Of a stretch of 50,277 nucleotides of DNA, positions 43,106-50,277 are shown piece by piece. The stretch's first letter is position 1; every line of letters begins with the position of its first letter. The stretch is from Parabacteroides sp. (GTDB lineage Bacteria > Bacteroidota > Bacteroidia > Bacteroidales > Tannerellaceae), in contig JAFUOJ010000007.1 of assembly GCA_017481945.1 (NCBI GenBank), positions 1-50,277 on the forward strand, in the 5' to 3' direction. A program made the translations under genes and the position numbers. Below the pieces are notes generated by a model. It did no database searches, had not been told where the DNA came from, and saw only the letters and a program-made list of their open reading frames with translations.

Positions 43106-44383
43106 TTAAAGTGTTTTAACTTTGATATTTCTCCATAAGACTTTTATTCCGCCACCGTCATGAATTTGCAGTGCAATACGGCCCTGTCCGGCTCCAATCT
43201 TTTCATCATTGATATTCACCATTTCCTGACCGTTTAGCCAAGTCTGCACATTGTTGCCCTGCACTTTAATACGCATAGTATTCCAATCTCCTTCTTTCAG
43301 AATATTTTCCTTTTCATCCGGAATTTGAACTAACCAACCACGTCCATAGGATTCATAAATACCACCTGTATCATGGTTTTTAGGAGCAACTTCTACCTGC
43401 CAACCATTCACCTTTACATCTTTCTCTACGAAAGAGCGAATGAAAACACCGGAATTGCCGTCAGCTTCCTGCTTAAATTCAAGTGTCAAATCAAAATCAT
43501 CATAATAATCACGAGTAGCCAAGTAACCATATTTTTTATCTGGACCGCTTTTACAAACCAACAAGCCATCTTTCACGTACCATTTTTCAGTACCATAAGC
43601 CTCCCAGCCTGCCAAATCCACTCCATTGAATAAATCAATCTCTTTACCTGCTTTTCTCGGCAACTCTTTAATCTTTATGTTGCGGAAAGAAGCTGGATCC
43701 CCATGATCTTGCAAACAGATTACTCCTTTCTTAGCCAAACCATACTCCGGAGCATTTGCCCACTTACCACTGTTCTTACGTTTGTGCCAATCGTCTGTCC
43801 AAGCCTCAAACTCCAAAATTTTCTCTCCATTCAACCAATGTTCTACATGACCATTATCGAAGACGATTTTAGAGTTATTCCATTCCCCATACGGATTCAC
43901 TTTCATTTTGGATTGATCCGGTAAATGCATAGCATAGTCCACACCCAATTTCTGCCAATCTTCCAACTCACCTTGGAAATTAGGCACATCCAACAACTGA
44001 TACTCCGGCCCTGTTACATACGGAGTCTTAAATTGCGGACGTTCCACCACATGATAGATCATACCACTGTTGCCACCCTTTGTTAACTTCCAATCCCAAG
44101 AAAGTTCAAAGTTCTCATACTGTTTTTCCGTTACGATGTAACCACTTCCATCACTACCTGAGCCTTTTGCCTGCAAGCAACCATCTACCGCATGCCAAGG
44201 CTGTGTCAAAGAAGTTCCATTGTAATCCTTCCACCCATTCATTGTTTTCCCATCAAAAAGAAGTTGCCAACCCTCCGCTTCTTCTTCCGGTGTAAGCGTA
44301 TTATGTTTAACTCCCGTACAAGCGGAAAACAAAAACAACGAAGCAGCTCCCACTGCTAACCAATTTGAAATGTTCTTCTTCAT
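43106..44383 (-). CDS. Tandem DUF1080 (3-keto-disaccharide hydrolase-type) lipoprotein
   Basis: This 425-aa lipoprotein (FLFSAC, then TGVKHN) has two copies of the DUF1080 concanavalin-like fold, at about 33-240 (GWQLLFDGKTMNGWKDYNG, then YENFELSWDWKLTKGGNSGMIYHV) and about 246-425 (IDLFNGVDLAGWEAYGTEKW, then LEFKQEADGNSGVFIRSF). The paired NSGxxxR/HV motif is conserved in both. DUF1080 members include 3-keto-disaccharide hydrolases and sugar-binding domains; which applies here is not clear. Its convergent position next to the mannoside operon makes a glycan role plausible. A -7 element lies 57 bp upstream of the start. Confidence 0.83.
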   Translation of the reverse strand: MKKNISNWLAVGAASLFLFSACTGVKHNTLTPEEEAEGWQLLFDGKTMNGWKDYNGTSLTQPWHAVDGCLQAKGSGSDGSGYIVTEKQYENFELSWDWKLTKGGNSGMIYHVVERPQFKTPYVTGPEYQLLDVPNFQGELEDWQKLGVDYAMHLPDQSKMKVNPYGEWNNSKIVFDNGHVEHWLNGEKILEFEAWTDDWHKRKNSGKWANAPEYGLAKKGVICLQDHGDPASFRNIKIKELPRKAGKEIDLFNGVDLAGWEAYGTEKWYVKDGLLVCKSGPDKKYGYLATRDYYDDFDLTLEFKQEADGNSGVFIRSFVEKDVKVNGWQVEVAPKNHDTGGIYESYGRGWLVQIPDEKENILKEGDWNTMRIKVQGNNVQTWLNGQEMVNINDEKIGAGQGRIALQIHDGGGIKVLWRNIKVKTL

Positions 44384-44439
44384 ATTATCATAATGTTAGA
44401 TTTTCAACCAATATCTATGTTGACCCAGACTTTCAAAGA

Positions 44440-44447
44440 CAAAGATA
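44440..44447 (-). promoter_or_regulatory. -7 element of the DUF1080 gene
   Basis: TATCTTTG on the minus strand, 57 bp upstream of the start. No clear -33 element was seen. Confidence 0.45.
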
Positions 44448-44549
44448 AAGGTTTTAATTTATCTGTAATAATCTTTTTATATTTTGTATTTCAACGAAGA
44501 AAAGTTTAATTAATATACAAGTAAAGGATAATAGTTCTTTTCTAAAGAC

Positions 44550-44557
44550 TAACTTTG
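44550..44557 (+). promoter_or_regulatory. -7 element of the alpha/beta hydrolase gene
   Basis: TAACTTTG lies 50 bp before the ATG, with no good TTG at 19-21 bp upstream. Confidence 0.45.
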
Positions 44558-44606
44558 CAACAAATAAATAGTCAACTACGTTTATACTTTATATAATGAA
44601 TCAAAT

Positions 44607-45620
44607 ATGAAACAAAAACTATTCATCACACTTATATCTTCTCTTCTGACTTCATTTCTTTATGCACAATATGTTCCTGATGTATTAGGAGAGCCTTATT
44701 TACGGAGAAGTATTCAAATGCCCGACGACTATGAAGGGAAAGTGATTTGTACATTAATAAAGAAGCCACAACTTCCGAATGTAAAACAGGCAATTCTTTA
44801 TATACATGGGTACAATGATTACTTTTTCCAAAAGCAATTGGGAGATAGTATAAATGCACATGGATATAATTTTTATGCTATCGACCTTCGAAAATATGGC
44901 CGTTCTATTCTGCCTAAGCAAGATCCTTTCTTTTGCAAAAGTTTAAAAGAGTATTTTGCCGATATTGATACAGCTTTAGCTATTATACGAAAAGAGGGGA
45001 ATGACAAGATTTTATTGATGGCTCATTCTACGGGTGGGCTTATCGCTCCTTACTATCTACAATCAAAGAAGGAATCTCCAGTCGATGGGCTGATATTAAA
45101 TAGCCCGTTTTTAGACTGGAATTTCGGGTGGTTCATGGAGGATATTGTTTTACCGACAGTAGCTTTCATCGGAAAGTTCTTCCCTTATTTAACCGTACAG
45201 GGACAGGGAGACGCATCGTATGCTCATAGTCTACTTAAACAATTTAAAGGGGAATGGGAATATAATACAAATTGGAAAATGATCAACGGACATCCAAAGA
45301 AAGCAGGATGGATTCGCGCTATACAAGAAGCACAACAAAGCATTCAAAAGGGAGTCAATCTGAAATGCCCAGTTTTAGTATTATCTTCAGACAAATCTTT
45401 TCCTGAAACAAAAGAATGGAACAATGAATACTTGTCTTCCGATATTGTTTTAAACGTCAATGACATCCAAAACTATGGACAAAGATTAGGAGATTATGTA
45501 ACACGAGATACAATTCCCAACGGGATACATGACTTAATCCTTTCAAAAAAAGAGCCACGAGTACAAACGTATCAAACAGTGTTTAATTGGTTAGAAAAGT
45601 ATCTTTTCCCAATAAAATAG
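44607..45620 (+). CDS. Exported alpha/beta hydrolase (serine lipase/lysophospholipase-like)
   Basis: This 337-aa protein has a signal peptide (LFITLISSLLTSFLYAQ). The fold is a Hydrolase_4-type alpha/beta hydrolase: oxyanion segment LYIHGYNDYFF, FYAIDLRKYGRS, then the nucleophile elbow MAHSTGGLIAPYY (Ser near 139). A candidate Asp is in VLVLSSDKSF (near 261) and a His in IPNGIHDLIL (near 306), giving a full triad. The family includes monoacylglycerol lipases and lysophospholipases. Here the signal peptide places the enzyme in the periplasm or outside. It precedes the Wzi-like gene, which has its own -7 element. Confidence 0.8.
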   Translation: MKQKLFITLISSLLTSFLYAQYVPDVLGEPYLRRSIQMPDDYEGKVICTLIKKPQLPNVKQAILYIHGYNDYFFQKQLGDSINAHGYNFYAIDLRKYGRSILPKQDPFFCKSLKEYFADIDTALAIIRKEGNDKILLMAHSTGGLIAPYYLQSKKESPVDGLILNSPFLDWNFGWFMEDIVLPTVAFIGKFFPYLTVQGQGDASYAHSLLKQFKGEWEYNTNWKMINGHPKKAGWIRAIQEAQQSIQKGVNLKCPVLVLSSDKSFPETKEWNNEYLSSDIVLNVNDIQNYGQRLGDYVTRDTIPNGIHDLILSKKEPRVQTYQTVFNWLEKYLFPIK

Positions 45621-45641
45621 TAAATCATCTATTTAAATCAT

Positions 45642-45649
45642 TACTTTTG
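45642..45649 (+). promoter_or_regulatory. -7 element of the Wzi-like gene
   Basis: TACTTTTG lies only 8 bp before an ATG at 45658 and 20 bp before the ATG at 45670. The later ATG is therefore the more likely start. Confidence 0.5.
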
Positions 45650-45669
45650 TCTTTTAAATGAATAAGATT

Positions 45670-47151
45670 ATGAGAACTTTGCATATACTTGTAGCTTTTG
45701 TAGCCCTATTACCCACAACTTTTATTTCTGCCCAGACTGATGAAGTAAAAAATGCCACTTCATATAAAGCTGAAATATTCAGTTCAATCAGTGATGAATC
45801 GACAACTCCCTTTTGGATGGTTAGTAATCAATACGGATTAGTACCTTTAGATGGAGACAATGCTTATCTAAACGTCGGTGTTTTCCACCAACAACAATTA
45901 AAAAAGGGATTCCGTTGGAGTGCAGGATTAGACCTTGTGGCTGCCGTCCCTCGCTATCATAATGTCTATATCCAACAGATTTATGCAGAATTAGGATACA
46001 AAAGTTTACTTTTAAGCATAGGGAGTAGAAAAAACAGACATTCACTTTGGGATCAATCTTTAAGCTCCGGGGATATAGTTCTTTCAACAAATGCCCGTCC
46101 TATACCAGAAATTAATCTAAGTATGCCTGAGTTTACAGTAATTCCTTTAACTAAAGGTTTGTTACAAGTAAAAGGAGATTTCGCAGTAGGTCGTTCTTTT
46201 GATTCAGGTTATTTAGAACATGTAGCAAATCAGCAGCAGACGTATATTAAGGATATGCTTTGGCATCATAAATCATTTTATATTCGTATTCAAGATACAA
46301 AACATAACTTTCCTCTTTCTGGTATTATCGGTGTACAACATTGGGCGCAATGGGGAGGAACGTCAAGTAATCCTGCTATCGGAGAGCAACCTCATTCTTT
46401 CAAAGACTTTATCCGAGTAGTTTGTGGTAAAGAAGGAGGAGGAGACGCCACTATCTCTGACCAGATCAATGTGCTGGGGAATCATTACGGTTCTTACGAC
46501 TTTAAATTAACCTATACAATGCCAACTTGGGAATTGTCCGTTTACCATCAGCATTACTTCGATGACAAATCGGGTATGATCTTTAAGAATGGGACTGATG
46601 GATTATGGGGAGCCCAATTAAATCTACCGAAAGTTCCCTGGCTACAAAAAATCGTTACGGAATATTTAGTGACTCGCAACCAAAGCGGACCTTTCCACTT
46701 TATTAATTTTGATCACGATCAATACGAAGGATCAGGTGGAGGAGCCGACAATTACTATAACAATGGAGAATATAAAACAGGGGTCTCCTATTTTGGTCAA
46801 GGATTAGGTTCACCGCTTCTCACCTCCCCTGCCTACAATACGGATGGTTCTTTAGAGTTTAAAAACACCCGTATCCGTGCTTGGCATTTAGCATTTGAAG
46901 GTGATTTATCTAATAAAGTTGCTTATAGACTTAAATTTACAGTTAATAACAATTGGGGAACTCACCATACACCTTTCAAAGATAGTAAACAAGGGTGTTC
47001 AGGTTTCTTAGAAATCAAATATCATCATCCCCGTTTATCTGGTTGGGAACTATCAGGAGCCATTGCCAGCGATATGGGAAGATTATACGGAAATAATTCC
47101 GGCGTTAGCTTAAAAATAAGCAAGCGTGGGATCTTAAAAAATTGGAAATAA
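45670..47151 (+). CDS. Capsule assembly Wzi-family outer-membrane protein
   Basis: From the ATG at 45670 this 493-aa protein starts MRTLHILVAFVALLPTTFISAQ, a signal peptide. The body is rich in amphipathic beta strands of a barrel. Wzi-family features include STTPFWMVSNQYGLVPL, QQIYAELGYKSLLLSIGSRKNRHSLWD and LSSGDIVLSTNARPIPEI. FNFDHDQYEGSGGGADNYYNNGEY-like Gly/Tyr/Asn loops (about 350) are also typical of the Bacteroidetes branch. In enterobacteria Wzi anchors capsule to the surface. Here no capsule biosynthesis genes are adjacent, so the ligand may be another surface polysaccharide. Confidence 0.83.
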   Translation: MRTLHILVAFVALLPTTFISAQTDEVKNATSYKAEIFSSISDESTTPFWMVSNQYGLVPLDGDNAYLNVGVFHQQQLKKGFRWSAGLDLVAAVPRYHNVYIQQIYAELGYKSLLLSIGSRKNRHSLWDQSLSSGDIVLSTNARPIPEINLSMPEFTVIPLTKGLLQVKGDFAVGRSFDSGYLEHVANQQQTYIKDMLWHHKSFYIRIQDTKHNFPLSGIIGVQHWAQWGGTSSNPAIGEQPHSFKDFIRVVCGKEGGGDATISDQINVLGNHYGSYDFKLTYTMPTWELSVYHQHYFDDKSGMIFKNGTDGLWGAQLNLPKVPWLQKIVTEYLVTRNQSGPFHFINFDHDQYEGSGGGADNYYNNGEYKTGVSYFGQGLGSPLLTSPAYNTDGSLEFKNTRIRAWHLAFEGDLSNKVAYRLKFTVNNNWGTHHTPFKDSKQGCSGFLEIKYHHPRLSGWELSGAIASDMGRLYGNNSGVSLKISKRGILKNWK

Positions 47152-47155
47152 ACAC

Positions 47156-47893
47156 TTACTTATACTGTTCCCATAAAGCAGAAGCAATAATTTCCTGTGT
47201 ATAATCAGCAAATTGTTGTAGACCTTTATGGGATGTATCAACTCCATCAGTAGAAATCGGAGGATGAATTACCATTTCCATCTTATAACGATGAATATTC
47301 AAAGATCCGATAGGCAATACATTAAATGGTCCATTCAGTGTTATAGGCACAATAGGTAAATGTTGATCCAATGCCATTTGGTAAGCCCCTTTTTTAAATC
47401 GAATCATTTTTCCATCGTAAGTACGTGAACCCTCAGGAAAAACAGCAACAGAAGCTCCATTTTTCAAACAACGTTCCGCCTCTTTAACACTACGAGCAGC
47501 AGACTTAGCAGTTGAATTATCTACAAAAATAAAACCTGCAGCCCGACAAGCAGCACCTACCAATGGTATTTTTTCTATTCCCGCTTTCATCACCCATTTA
47601 ATAGGAACCCCTAAAAAGCCATATATTAAAAAAATATCAAATGCCCCTTGATGATTCGCAACAAAAACATAAGATTCTCCCCGATTAATATGTTCTCTCC
47701 CTTTTATCTCCACCGGACAAAGAGTCAACCAACAGGTCAATCGTGACCAAATCATACCCGGATAATAAGAAAAAACTCGTTCTCCACCCAATAAGCACCC
47801 TATGATCACCGAAAGTGCAGTTAATACCGTAAGGACTAAGAACACAGGTACGGCAAATAGCCATAAATAGAAGATGTAAAGAATGCGTAACAT
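47156..47893 (-). CDS. 1-acyl-sn-glycerol-3-phosphate acyltransferase (PlsC family)
   Basis: This 245-aa inner-membrane enzyme makes phosphatidic acid from lysophosphatidic acid. A hydrophobic N-terminus (about 1-37) anchors it. Acyltransferase motifs are VANHQGAFDIFLI (NHx4D, near 78), KAGIEKIPLVG, VAVFPEGSRTYDGKMIRFKKGAY (FPEG, near 152) and VPITLNG. It converges on the Wzi-like gene with only 4 bp between the stop codons. Confidence 0.9.
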   Translation of the reverse strand: MLRILYIFYLWLFAVPVFLVLTVLTALSVIIGCLLGGERVFSYYPGMIWSRLTCWLTLCPVEIKGREHINRGESYVFVANHQGAFDIFLIYGFLGVPIKWVMKAGIEKIPLVGAACRAAGFIFVDNSTAKSAARSVKEAERCLKNGASVAVFPEGSRTYDGKMIRFKKGAYQMALDQHLPIVPITLNGPFNVLPIGSLNIHRYKMEMVIHPPISTDGVDTSHKGLQQFADYTQEIIASALWEQYK

Positions 47894-47914
47894 AAAAGAA
47901 GTACTTTATTTCTA

Positions 47915-47922
47915 CAAATATA
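47915..47922 (-). promoter_or_regulatory. -7 element of the PlsC-family gene
   Basis: TATATTTG on the minus strand, 21 bp before the start. No TTG at standard spacing. Confidence 0.45.
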
Positions 47923-47966
47923 AAGGCTAAATTCAATTGTTTCATTATTTTTGTCTCAAAAAATTT

Positions 47967-47995
47967 TTGCAATCGGGTTATTATTACTTTATTTG
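47967..47995 (+). promoter_or_regulatory. Promoter of the 56-aa membrane protein gene
   Basis: TTG (47967-47969) and TTTATTTG (47988-47995, one mismatch to TAnnTTTG) are separated by 18 bp, 38 bp before the ATG. Confidence 0.45.
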
Positions 47996-48032
47996 CGGTA
48001 GAAAAGAAATAATATATAAAATATCTATCACC

Positions 48033-48203
48033 ATGAACGAATTATTAAAAAATTTGGGGGTAATCGTACTCCTTATCGGTGTTATCATTTTAGCAGTGCC
48101 AGCAATTAACGGAGGTCTATCAAATAGCATCCTTCTTACTGGATTAGGAATAATTATTTTAGGTTATATCGGTCATATCGTTATTAACAAAAAACTTGAA
48201 TAA
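48033..48203 (+). CDS. Small two-helix membrane protein
   Basis: This 56-aa protein starts MNELLKNLG. Earlier in-frame codons back to 47937 overlap the promoter and are not expected to be translated. Two hydrophobic segments, VIVLLIGVIILAVPAI and SILLTGLGIIILGYIGHIVI, are joined by NGGLSN, and the protein ends in NKKLE. It resembles the small two-helix proteins widely found in Bacteroidetes with no known function. It is monocistronic and followed by an unusually long terminator stem. Confidence 0.72.
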   Translation: MNELLKNLGVIVLLIGVIILAVPAINGGLSNSILLTGLGIIILGYIGHIVINKKLE

Positions 48204-48213
48204 TTATATCACT

Positions 48214-48270
48214 GGCTTAAAATAAAAAAGAAGATACCCTTTGGGGATATCTTCTTTTTTATTTTAAGCC
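48214..48270. terminator. Very long perfect terminator hairpin
   Basis: Arms 48214-48236 and 48248-48270 form an uninterrupted 23-bp stem, extended inward by CCC/GGG after one unpaired A. Poly-A and poly-T tracts are within the arms. It terminates the small membrane-protein transcript. Confidence 0.85.
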
Positions 48271-48604
48271 CATCAGAAAACTTTCTACTCTGGTAATAAA
48301 TATCAACCTCATTAAAAACCTTTCGTATACATTTTCTTTGTAAGGATAATTATATTTTGACAAAACCACAATTCTCAAAACGCCCACAACCGCATTTATA
48401 AGACGAAAAGGACAATTAAATACTTTTTTTTCAAACGTACTAATAAAAAAGACTCGTTTTAATTGGTAATTAACTATTTAAATACTATCTTGCCACTGTT
48501 TTTAAATTTATTTGTTTCGATAGAAGAGAATACTTTTTATCGAAGGGAATAATAATAAAATGAATTTATTTGATTTTTGGACAACCATATAAAATATAAT
48601 CTAT
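48271..48604. other. AT-rich intergenic stretch before the tandem propeller genes
   Basis: No gene or RNA was recognised in these 334 bp. They contain a short inverted repeat TTCGAT / ATCGAA near 48515-48545. A TTTTTGGACAACCATA segment just before the next start resembles the sequence preceding the second paralog's start (TATGGACCATA). A clear -7 element was not found. Confidence 0.45.
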
Positions 48605-49705
48605 ATGAAAAATCTATTTATGATACCAGTCGCACTTCTTTTATTTACGCAATGTCATTTCGCACCAAAAGAAGAGCCGGAGAAAACAGAGGTTGAAATA
48701 ATTGAAGAACCGGATACTTTACCTCCATTAAAGGTAGGAGAAGTTTCTTACAAAGGAGATGAACCGTTTGGAGAAATCATTGAGTTAAAAGGTCGGCATA
48801 TCACAGGAGATACGGCCATTTTTAAAGCAAGAGATTTCATTATTAGAGATAGCCTACTGATTATGCACCAAGGCTTTTACGAACCTATAAAACTATTTAG
48901 TTATCCAGAGTTGAAATATTTAGGAGAAGTTGGACAAGGAGGACAAGCTCCGGGTGAATATCTTCTTCCTGTATTAATCAATACTTTAGATAAGGAGGCT
49001 ATTTGTTATGTCACAGATGTAAATAATTATAGAAACTTTCTAAAATTGACAAAAGACCTACATTTAGAACCGGTTCTTTCTCCGTTAAGAGGAGGGTGTG
49101 GACATCTTGACAATATTTTTCATATTGGAAATAAAGAGTGTTTTTATACAGAGAAAACAAACTTGGGTGCTTCAATCAAACGAAGTGTTGTCGTTGGAGA
49201 TTCAGTAAGCTCCCGGGAGCTTTACAAACTAAATTTACGTGAAAAACAAAATTTCTGGGGTACTTATTTAGGTTCGTTAGGAATAAATATGGCAAAGAAT
49301 CGAATGGTTTATGCTTATAAATATTATCGAACCATTAAGTTCATGGATGTAGAGGGCCAACAGGTTCACACTATTAAATTTTTGAACGAGGAGGGATTTG
49401 ATGATAATACAATAAATATGACAGATGGATTGGATCGAAATGTTGTTCATTATGCTCTTATTTGTATAGGAGATAAATATGTTTACATTTCATATAGTGG
49501 TATGACTCCTCTTGATAAAGTTCGTGAAGGGAGCAAAGGTATTTATATTACATATATTGAAAAATATGATTGGAATGGGAATCCTATCTGTAAATATAAA
49601 TTAGATCAAAGAGGATACTGGGGAATAGATGAAAAACGTAATCAAATTTGTATGGCATCTCCTTTTTATGACGAACCTTTTTTTGTATTTGATTTACCGG
49701 AATAA
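48605..49705 (+). CDS. 6-bladed beta-propeller lipoprotein, BF3164-like (copy 1)
   Basis: This 366-aa lipoprotein (LLLFTQC, then HFAPKEEPEKT) has an N-terminal acidic linker, then a propeller: FIIRDSLLIMHQGFYEPIKLFSYPELKYLGEVGQGGQAPGEY-like blade 1 (about 75-115), VYAYKYYRTIKFMDVEGQQVHTIKF and KYVYISYSGM in later blades, and a closing FVFDLPE. The pattern matches the BF3164 (TolB-like 6-blade) lipoprotein family, whose ligands are unknown. It has a close paralog in tandem 194 bp downstream. Residues around 27-75 are nearly identical between the two, while the rest differs more. Confidence 0.82.
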   Translation: MKNLFMIPVALLLFTQCHFAPKEEPEKTEVEIIEEPDTLPPLKVGEVSYKGDEPFGEIIELKGRHITGDTAIFKARDFIIRDSLLIMHQGFYEPIKLFSYPELKYLGEVGQGGQAPGEYLLPVLINTLDKEAICYVTDVNNYRNFLKLTKDLHLEPVLSPLRGGCGHLDNIFHIGNKECFYTEKTNLGASIKRSVVVGDSVSSRELYKLNLREKQNFWGTYLGSLGINMAKNRMVYAYKYYRTIKFMDVEGQQVHTIKFLNEEGFDDNTINMTDGLDRNVVHYALICIGDKYVYISYSGMTPLDKVREGSKGIYITYIEKYDWNGNPICKYKLDQRGYWGIDEKRNQICMASPFYDEPFFVFDLPE

Positions 49706-49721
49706 AAAATAGACAAAAGAT

Positions 49722-49751
49722 ATTATTGCAAGAAAGTGGCTGTGCAATAAT
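49722..49751 (+). repeat. Inverted repeat between the tandem propeller genes
   Basis: ATTATTGCA / TGCAATAAT form a perfect 9-bp stem with a 12-nt loop, 16 bp after the first propeller stop. A second weaker pair, GTGGC / GCCAC (49735-49739 and about 49786-49790), overlaps it. There is no T-run, so it is not a canonical terminator. It could be an operator or mRNA 3' structure. Confidence 0.4.
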
Positions 49752-49800
49752 GAGTTTAGTCTCAAGAGAAGTGCCACATAACTATTAAAAATATATTAGT

Positions 49801-49899
49801 ATGAAGAAATTATCAAAGTTAGTTCTTATGAACTTAAAGGATAAAGAACTTTTGAGCCTAATGTCCTTATGGACCATAATAACTCAAAAAGTATACATT
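49801..49899 (+). pseudogene. Decayed radical-SAM-modified RiPP precursor leader, in frame with the next lipoprotein
   Basis: The 33 codons begin MKKLSKLVLMNLKDKELLS, which has the look of leader peptides of the Bacteroidetes radical-SAM-modified RiPP precursors (TIGR04149-like: MKKLxKL-x-L-x-NL-x-EL). The usual leader end with GG and the core peptide are missing. Instead the frame runs on (LMSLWTIITQKVYI) without a stop into the ATG of the second propeller lipoprotein. It is either a remnant left by a deletion or an unusual leader extension. No radical-SAM maturase is visible in the window. The family match is by eye. Confidence 0.5.
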
Positions 49900-50277
49900 A
49901 TGAAATATACATTTACATTCATATTATTTTTATTCGTATTCGTACAATGTCATACCGTTTCGAAAGACGAGCCAGAAAAAACAAAAGTTGAAATAATTGC
50001 AAAACCGGATACTCTACCTCCATTAGAGGTAGGAGAAATCTCCTACAAAGGGGATGAGCCATTTGGAGAAATCATTGAATTAAAAGGTCGGCATATCACA
50101 GGAGATACGGCTATTTTTAAAGCAAAAAGTTATATAGTTCGAGATAGTATACTTGTTATGCATCAAGGTTTCTATGAGCCATTAAAAGCATTTAAATTTC
50201 CGGAACTAAAATATATGCAAGATTTAGGGAATATTGGAAATGGTCCGGGAGAACTACTTCGGCCTATTTTAGTCAGA
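49900..50277 (+). CDS. 6-bladed beta-propeller lipoprotein, BF3164-like (copy 2), 3' end cut
   Basis: This frame is open to the right window edge (126 codons). MKYTFTFILFLFVFVQC is a lipoprotein signal, so 49900 is the likely start rather than the in-frame ATG at 49801. The next residues (EPEKTKVEII, then PDTLPPLEVGE, then YKGDEPFGEIIELKGRHITG) are almost the same as in the previous gene, as is HQGFYEP. Sequence diverges after about residue 90 (KAFKFPELKYMQDLGNIGNGPGELLRP). It is a recent tandem duplicate of the gene upstream. Confidence 0.8.
   Translation, partial: MKYTFTFILFLFVFVQCHTVSKDEPEKTKVEIIAKPDTLPPLEVGEISYKGDEPFGEIIELKGRHITGDTAIFKAKSYIVRDSILVMHQGFYEPLKAFKFPELKYMQDLGNIGNGPGELLRPILVR

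Noticed and set aside
47937-48032. Longer form of the 56-aa membrane protein
   Set aside because: The extra codons cover the predicted promoter and would disrupt the two-helix hydrophobic layout.

Overview
The window comes from a Bacteroidales chromosome. The evidence is Mfa/FimA-type (type V) fimbrillins with lipobox signal peptides, DUF3868 and DUF3575 fimbria-associated proteins, 6-bladed beta-propeller lipoproteins, a Wzi-like capsule protein, a CBM20-GH77 MalQ, and promoters of the TAnnTTTG (-7) / TTG (-33) class typical of the phylum. The large surface protein at the left edge runs into what looks like a type IX secretion sorting domain, which points to a Porphyromonadaceae/Tannerellaceae-like lineage. 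The genus cannot be fixed from the sequence alone.

Region 1 (about 1-15.4 kb) is a complete type V fimbrial locus, read leftward: tyrosine recombinase; a roughly 0.4-kb segment bounded by 19-bp perfect inverted repeats; a DNA-binding protein made of six helix-turn-helix-like repeats; a DUF3575 outer-membrane protein; a DUF3868/OmpA-like protein; a 4 x 23-bp palindrome array; the major fimbrillin; an Mfa2/FimB-type anchor; a second fimbrillin-like lipoprotein; and a giant secreted protein cut by the window edge. The segment next to the recombinase has the layout of a phase-variation switch. A promoter-like sequence inside it points away from the fimbrial genes, so this copy may be in the OFF orientation.

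Region 2 (15.4-24 kb) holds ordinary cell-envelope and tRNA-modification genes: a small acidic lipoprotein, an acyl-CoA ligase, a beta-propeller lipoprotein, MtaB, an LpxL-like acyltransferase, a family-2 glycosyltransferase, MarC, FolB and a bactofilin. Region 3 (24-36.6 kb) starts with an HU-like DNA-binding protein preceded by a striking 5 x 22-bp array of ATTCC-N4-GGAAT palindromes that runs into its promoter. It continues with MalQ, a cobalamin-dependent ribonucleotide reductase, DnaA, an MCE-domain protein, a cell-wall amidase, a beta-propeller-like lipoprotein, and the L9-S18-S6 ribosomal operon.

Region 4 (36.7-43.1 kb) is a self-contained sugar operon: a LacI regulator with an operator-like dyad at its own promoter, a ROK sugar kinase, a GmhA-like isomerase, an exported GH2 beta-mannosidase and an MFS transporter, closed by a strong terminator. 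Region 5 (43.1-50.3 kb) holds a DUF1080 tandem protein, an alpha/beta hydrolase, a Wzi-like protein, a PlsC-type acyltransferase, a 56-aa membrane protein, and two tandem paralogous propeller lipoproteins. The second of these is preceded, in frame, by what looks like a decayed RiPP precursor leader.

The most notable structures are the invertible segment and its repeat placement, the six-HTH protein, and two independent arrays of period-22/23 palindromes, each ending about 90 bp upstream of a start codon.
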